Source: Limosilactobacillus caccae (lineage in GTDB: Bacteria; Bacillota; Bacilli; Lactobacillales; Lactobacillaceae). From it: DNA of 64,000 nucleotides. This document shows, piece by piece, positions 61,052 through 64,000 of this stretch. The notes under the pieces were generated by a model, which saw nothing but the letters and a program-made list of their open reading frames with translations, was not told where the DNA came from and did no database searches. Numbering within the stretch: position 1 is the first letter of the stretch; each line of letters begins with the position of its first letter. The stretch is from assembly GCF_900156885.1 (NCBI RefSeq), contig NZ_FTOY01000008.1, forward strand, positions 62,001-126,000, written 5' to 3'. The position numbers and the translations under genes are program-made.

Positions 61052-62731
61052 TTGTTACAAGAACTTACAATTGATAACTTAGCGATTATCAAGCATTTGA
61101 CGCTAACGTTTGCCAACCAAATGACAGTCCTTACCGGGGAAACGGGGGCCGGTAAGTCAATCATCATTGATGCGGTCGGCCTCCTCGCTGGTGGCCGGGG
61201 GTCCCAGGAATTTATCCGCCGGGGTGAAGAAAAGCTGCACCTGCAAGGGCAATTTTCAATCCCCCGTGATCCAGCCTTTGACGAATTGTTGGATTCCCTC
61301 GGGATTAACCACGAAGATGAGATTTTGATCATTTCACGGGAAATCCACCGTAACGGTCGCAATACGATCCGGGTTAACGGCGAGCTGATTAATACCACGA
61401 CCCTCCGGAAAATTGGGGCGGGGCTGGTTGACATCCAGGGGCAAAATGAGCACCAGCAGTTGATGCAGCCGGAGACCCACCTGGGGATGCTTGACCAGTT
61501 TGCCATTAAGGAAGTGGGTCCACTTCGCCAAAAGTACCAGGAACAATACCATGCCTACATCAAGCTTAAGGCAGCGGTAAATAAGAAGCAGGCTAACGAA
61601 CAGCAGTGGGCTCAGCGGCTCGACATGCTTCGCTACCAGGTAAATGAGATTGAAGAGGCAAACCTAAAGGAAAATGAGGAAGAGGAGCTGGTAAGTGAAC
61701 GCGACCGGCTTGAACACTTCCAGCAAATCAACAACGCCCTCCAGCTGGCGGCGACCACCTTTAACGACGGTGAACAACCGGTGCTAGACCAGGTGGCTAC
61801 GGTCATGGACGCCATTAACGAAATTGCGGAGTTTGATGATGCGTACGACAACCTCAGCAAGGCGCTTAATGATGCCTACTATGCCCTCCAGGATGTGGCT
61901 AATGAGGCTAGCCAGCAACTTGACCTGCTAGAATTTGATGATGAACGATTGGCACAGATTGAACAGCGGTTGACAACGATTGGCGACTTAGAACATAAGT
62001 ACGGTGATTCCTTAGCAGAAGTTCTACGCTACTATACTAAGATTAAAAAGGAATTGGATGGGATGGAAGAGGCTGCCGACTCGAATAGCGACCTTGAAGA
62101 ACGACTAGGTGTTGCTGAAAAAGAAATCCGCGAGACCGGGCGGCAGTTAAGCCAGGTCCGGCAAAAGGCTGCCCATGAACTGGGCAAAAAGGTTCACCAG
62201 CAGCTAAAGGAACTATACATGGAAAAAGCTGAGTTTGAGGTTCACTTTGCTAATGACAGCCATGAGCAATTTACCCCAACCGGGATTGACCAGGTCGAAT
62301 TTTACATCCGGACAAACCCGGGAGAATCGATGGGGCCCCTTGCCAAGATCGCTTCCGGTGGGGAATTGTCACGGGTCATGCTCGCCCTTAAGACGATTTT
62401 TGCCCAAAAAGAAGGGGTAACGAGTATTATCTTTGACGAAGTAGACACCGGGGTGAGCGGCCGGGTTGCCCAGGCAATTGCCGATAAGATTAAGCTGATT
62501 GCACAGCATTCCCAAGTCTTGTGTATTACCCACTTACCGCAGGTGGCTGCCGTTGCCCAGCACCACTTCTTAATTAAGAAGTCGGTTCACGATGAACGGA
62601 CCACCACGAAGGTCACGCCACTAAAGGAAAACCAACGGGTCGAAGAACTTGCCCGGATGCTGTCGGGAGAAAAGATTACCCAGCTAACCAAGGAGCATGC
62701 CCAAGAGCTTTTGCAAATGGCAAAGCAGTAG
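61052..62731 (+). CDS. recN: DNA repair protein RecN
   Basis: SMC-like ATPase of double-strand break repair, 559 residues. Walker A GETGAGKSIIIDAVGLL is near residue 30, followed by a long coiled coil (about 150-380). The signature SGGELSRVMLALK and Walker B SIIFDEVDTGVSG are near 435-475. It starts at TTG 61052. In Bacilli gmk and rpoZ normally follow within a few kb; here they do not. Confidence 0.97.
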   Translation: MLQELTIDNLAIIKHLTLTFANQMTVLTGETGAGKSIIIDAVGLLAGGRGSQEFIRRGEEKLHLQGQFSIPRDPAFDELLDSLGINHEDEILIISREIHRNGRNTIRVNGELINTTTLRKIGAGLVDIQGQNEHQQLMQPETHLGMLDQFAIKEVGPLRQKYQEQYHAYIKLKAAVNKKQANEQQWAQRLDMLRYQVNEIEEANLKENEEEELVSERDRLEHFQQINNALQLAATTFNDGEQPVLDQVATVMDAINEIAEFDDAYDNLSKALNDAYYALQDVANEASQQLDLLEFDDERLAQIEQRLTTIGDLEHKYGDSLAEVLRYYTKIKKELDGMEEAADSNSDLEERLGVAEKEIRETGRQLSQVRQKAAHELGKKVHQQLKELYMEKAEFEVHFANDSHEQFTPTGIDQVEFYIRTNPGESMGPLAKIASGGELSRVMLALKTIFAQKEGVTSIIFDEVDTGVSGRVAQAIADKIKLIAQHSQVLCITHLPQVAAVAQHHFLIKKSVHDERTTTKVTPLKENQRVEELARMLSGEKITQLTKEHAQELLQMAKQ

Positions 62732-62821
62732 GGGCAAAATTAATCAACAACATGGGAAAAAGTCTTAGCCCAAAACGAAAAGCCGTAAGTCATTTAGTGC
62801 TTCAGGGAGAGAATGGAAACG

Positions 62822-63037
62822 ATGAATTTAAGTAAATTTGATCGTCAAGCAAGAGCAAAACTCGTTTTCAATGATAACCAGGTTATCATTGGTAAAATTT
62901 TAAGCTATACCGGGCCCTGGAATACGGAAGATGACGAGGAGCCTTATGTTACTATCGTTCCGGAAAGCGGCGCACTAGAAGAAAGCCATGTAGACTGTTT
63001 TGAGAGTGAAGTTCGCTTTGCAAAATATTTAGATTAA
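62822..63037 (+). CDS. 71-residue hypothetical protein
   Basis: A small acidic protein (NLSKFDRQARAKLVFNDNQV, then GKILSYTGPWNTEDDEEPYVTIVPESG) with predicted beta strands, possibly an SH3-like or Sm-like barrel. It starts at ATG 62822; ATG 62813 would abut the RBS GGGAGAG. No family recognised. Confidence 0.65.
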   Translation: MNLSKFDRQARAKLVFNDNQVIIGKILSYTGPWNTEDDEEPYVTIVPESGALEESHVDCFESEVRFAKYLD

Positions 63038-63049
63038 TGTGCTGGAAGC

Positions 63050-63198
63050 ATGAAAATAGTTCTTATACTCTGTATTAGTTAAGGAAGGCTTGCTGACTCT
63101 GATAGCTTAACTGCTAGTTAGCCAGGAATTACCTTTCAGCAGTTTACCAGTTACTTAAAGCTAACTGATTGTGGGCGCTTAAAAGGCGCTCTTTTTTT
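63050..63198 (+). ncRNA. Possible small RNA with terminator downstream of the 71-residue gene
   Basis: A -10-like TATACT (63064-63069) precedes two perfect 7-bp helices, AGTTAAG/CTTAACT (63077-63083 with 63106-63112) and AGTTAGC/GCTAACT (63116-63122 with 63160-63166), and then an intrinsic terminator. No coding frame is present. It may be a free small RNA, a leader that lost its gene, or the long 3' UTR of the gene before. Confidence 0.4.
63173..63198 (+). terminator. Terminator after the putative small RNA
   Basis: GGGCGCT (63173-63179) pairs with GGCGCTC (63185-63191) and is followed by TTTTTTT. Confidence 0.85.
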
Positions 63199-63202
63199 AT
63201 TA

Positions 63203-63560
63203 TAAAAATAGAAAACGCAAGACTCTCGCGTTATACTTAAATCGCCTAAAAACTAAGTAGAAAAGAGCTTTGCGCAATGAAAAGTAATAACTTAGATTCG
63301 GAGCGAGAACGATACTAAAACTTAATTTCTTCATTTATCAAGCTAATTAGTCTAAGTCAGCTTAGTAAACGAATCAATTTCAAACGTCGTCATTCAACGA
63401 TTTCTTTAGTTACCATCATCACTTGGTTATTTGAAATCTGCTTTAGTTGGCAGTCAATGTGTCGAGCCCAGACTAGTCAAAGTTTCACTTCATGAACCGC
63501 CAGAATGTCCTAAACAATGGCCGTATTCAGGTAATTAAAAGTATTGGTTAAATAGGTTAT
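63203..63560 (+). mobile_element. Decayed left end of an IS4-like insertion sequence (copy B)
   Basis: After the terminal region AAAATAGAAAACGCAAGACT, ATG 63277 opens a frame with NLISSFIKLISLSQLSKRIN, then FKRRHSTISLVTIITWLFEI, similar to the N-terminus of IS4-family transposases common in lactobacilli. A stop after residue 13, another at about 63487 and a frameshift (NRQNVLNNGRIQ continues in another frame) disable it. About 90 residues of a protein of several hundred remain. Confidence 0.75.
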
Positions 63561-63924
63561 CAGAATACTTTGGCATGTTGTGAATGAAGACAAACTAACC
63601 CTTAGTAACAATGTTAATGATTTCTTATTATATGATTATGAGATTGCTTTATCTGAACTTAAGAACTATCCAGTAACAAGTTTGGGTGGGTGAATTTATG
63701 CAAGATTTTGCTAGTAAAGTTTGCTCGGATAAATACTATAACACTAGAAGATATGATAAATCTTTTAAATAAACGAATTAGCTCGAGGGGCTGGTGGACA
63801 ATCTGCAATAGTCGCTCAGGCTTTTGATGTTGAATTAATTGACAATATGTATATCCTTGGATATACTAGGCGTGTGACAAAAAGTAAAGAGGGGACGTTC
63901 TCATCTTTTAAGGAGGAATGCAAC
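63561..63924 (+). other. Region before the antitoxin gene with an orphan open frame
   Basis: No complete gene is seen in these 364 bp. A frame open from 63769, in phase with the next gene, reads NELARGAGGQSAIVAQAFDV, then ELIDNMYILGYTRRV, without a start or RBS, so it is probably the remnant of a lost gene. A short frame MQDFASKVCSDKYYNTRRYD (from 63699) ends after 24 codons. Confidence 0.45.
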
Positions 63925-64000
63925 GTGGAACAAACGCTTAAATTAGGAAAGTGGGGCAATTCCAATGCAATCCGACTCCCTAAAACAATCCTTGATAAAA
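63925..64000 (+). CDS. MazE/AbrB-type antitoxin, 3' end outside window
   Basis: The first 25 codons (EQTLKLGKWGNSNAIRLPKT) match the N-terminal swapped-hairpin AbrB fold of MazE antitoxins. It starts at GTG 63925, 8 nt after AAGGAGG. A MazF-type toxin would be expected just downstream, outside the window. Confidence 0.85.
   Translation, partial: MEQTLKLGKWGNSNAIRLPKTILDK

Noticed and set aside
61015-61506. 163-codon minus-strand open frame opposite recN
   Set aside because: Opposite the Walker A region of recN, no RBS, biased Ser/Arg/Pro composition typical of antisense shadows.
1-64000. CRISPR array
   Set aside because: No regularly spaced direct repeats of 25-37 bp and no cas gene were seen on either strand.
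1-64000. Prophage or integrated conjugative element
   Set aside because: No integrase, terminase, portal, tail or relaxase gene was found; only short insertion-sequence relics and two toxin-antitoxin loci indicate past mobility.

Overview
The window is a stretch of a Firmicutes chromosome, most likely a member of the Lactobacillaceae of the Limosilactobacillus type. The support is the gene order (murC, polA-mutM-coaE-nrdR-dnaB-dnaI, infC-rpmI-rplT, yqeG-yqeH-yhbY-nadD-yqeK-rsfS, pheST behind a T-box, rplU-prp-rpmA, nusB-folD-xseAB-ispA-tlyA-argR-recN), an L27 with a Prp-cleavable N-terminus, strong AGGAGG ribosome binding sites, and a DUF3042-type small protein. The genus is an inference from gene content and style; no 16S rRNA is present.

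Layout. 1-10.4 kb: the end of murC, a Bax-inhibitor-1-like membrane protein, replication and repair genes, the primosome loaders dnaB-dnaI, and infC-rpmI-rplT behind its own promoter and an attenuator-like leader. 10.4-16.9 kb: ribosome assembly and cofactor genes, tmcAL, yceD-rpmF. 17.1-19.3 kb: an OmpR-type two-component pair. 19.4-22.7 kb (minus strand): MATE exporter, deformylase-like protein, YidC, acylphosphatase. 22.8-28.3 kb: SpoU methyltransferase, HD protein, HxlR regulator, Phe T-box, pheST. 28.5-31 kb: LysM-NlpC/P60 hydrolase, udk, greA, a HesB-like protein. 31-36 kb: a large YfhO-type membrane protein facing a class B penicillin-binding protein. 36-42 kb: rpmG, folate ligase, rhomboid, yqgQ, glucokinase, a rhodanese-like protein, miaA, glnA. 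42.2-43.9 kb: gltX.

43.9-51.2 kb is the accessory part. It holds a YefM-YoeB toxin-antitoxin pair, a broken secreted or membrane gene, a decayed insertion-sequence end, two OsmC-like genes divergent from a MarR regulator, a 41-residue basic protein, msrA, and a three-gene operon of unknown function (coiled-coil protein, acidic-tailed protein, small all-helical protein). Then come a 44-residue membrane peptide, tRNA-Arg(TCT) and a TetR regulator. 52.3-62.7 kb returns to housekeeping genes (rplU-prp-rpmA, M24 peptidase, 2H phosphoesterase-like protein, asp23, nusB, folD, xseAB, ispA, tlyA, argR, recN). Conserved order ends after recN: a small unknown gene, a possible small RNA with a terminator, a second decayed end of the same insertion sequence, and the start of a MazE-type antitoxin gene cut by the window end.

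Most interesting points: infC appears to start at the rare codon ATA; the MarR/OsmC locus pairs one two-cysteine OsmC protein with a paralogue carrying serine at both cysteine positions, under a regulator with an OhrR-like N-terminal cysteine; the 48.5-51 kb operon has no recognised function; two relics of one IS4-like element flank the 45.6-63.2 kb segment; and several promoters carry unexplained palindromes or helically phased repeats. I found no CRISPR array, no prophage and no intact transposase.
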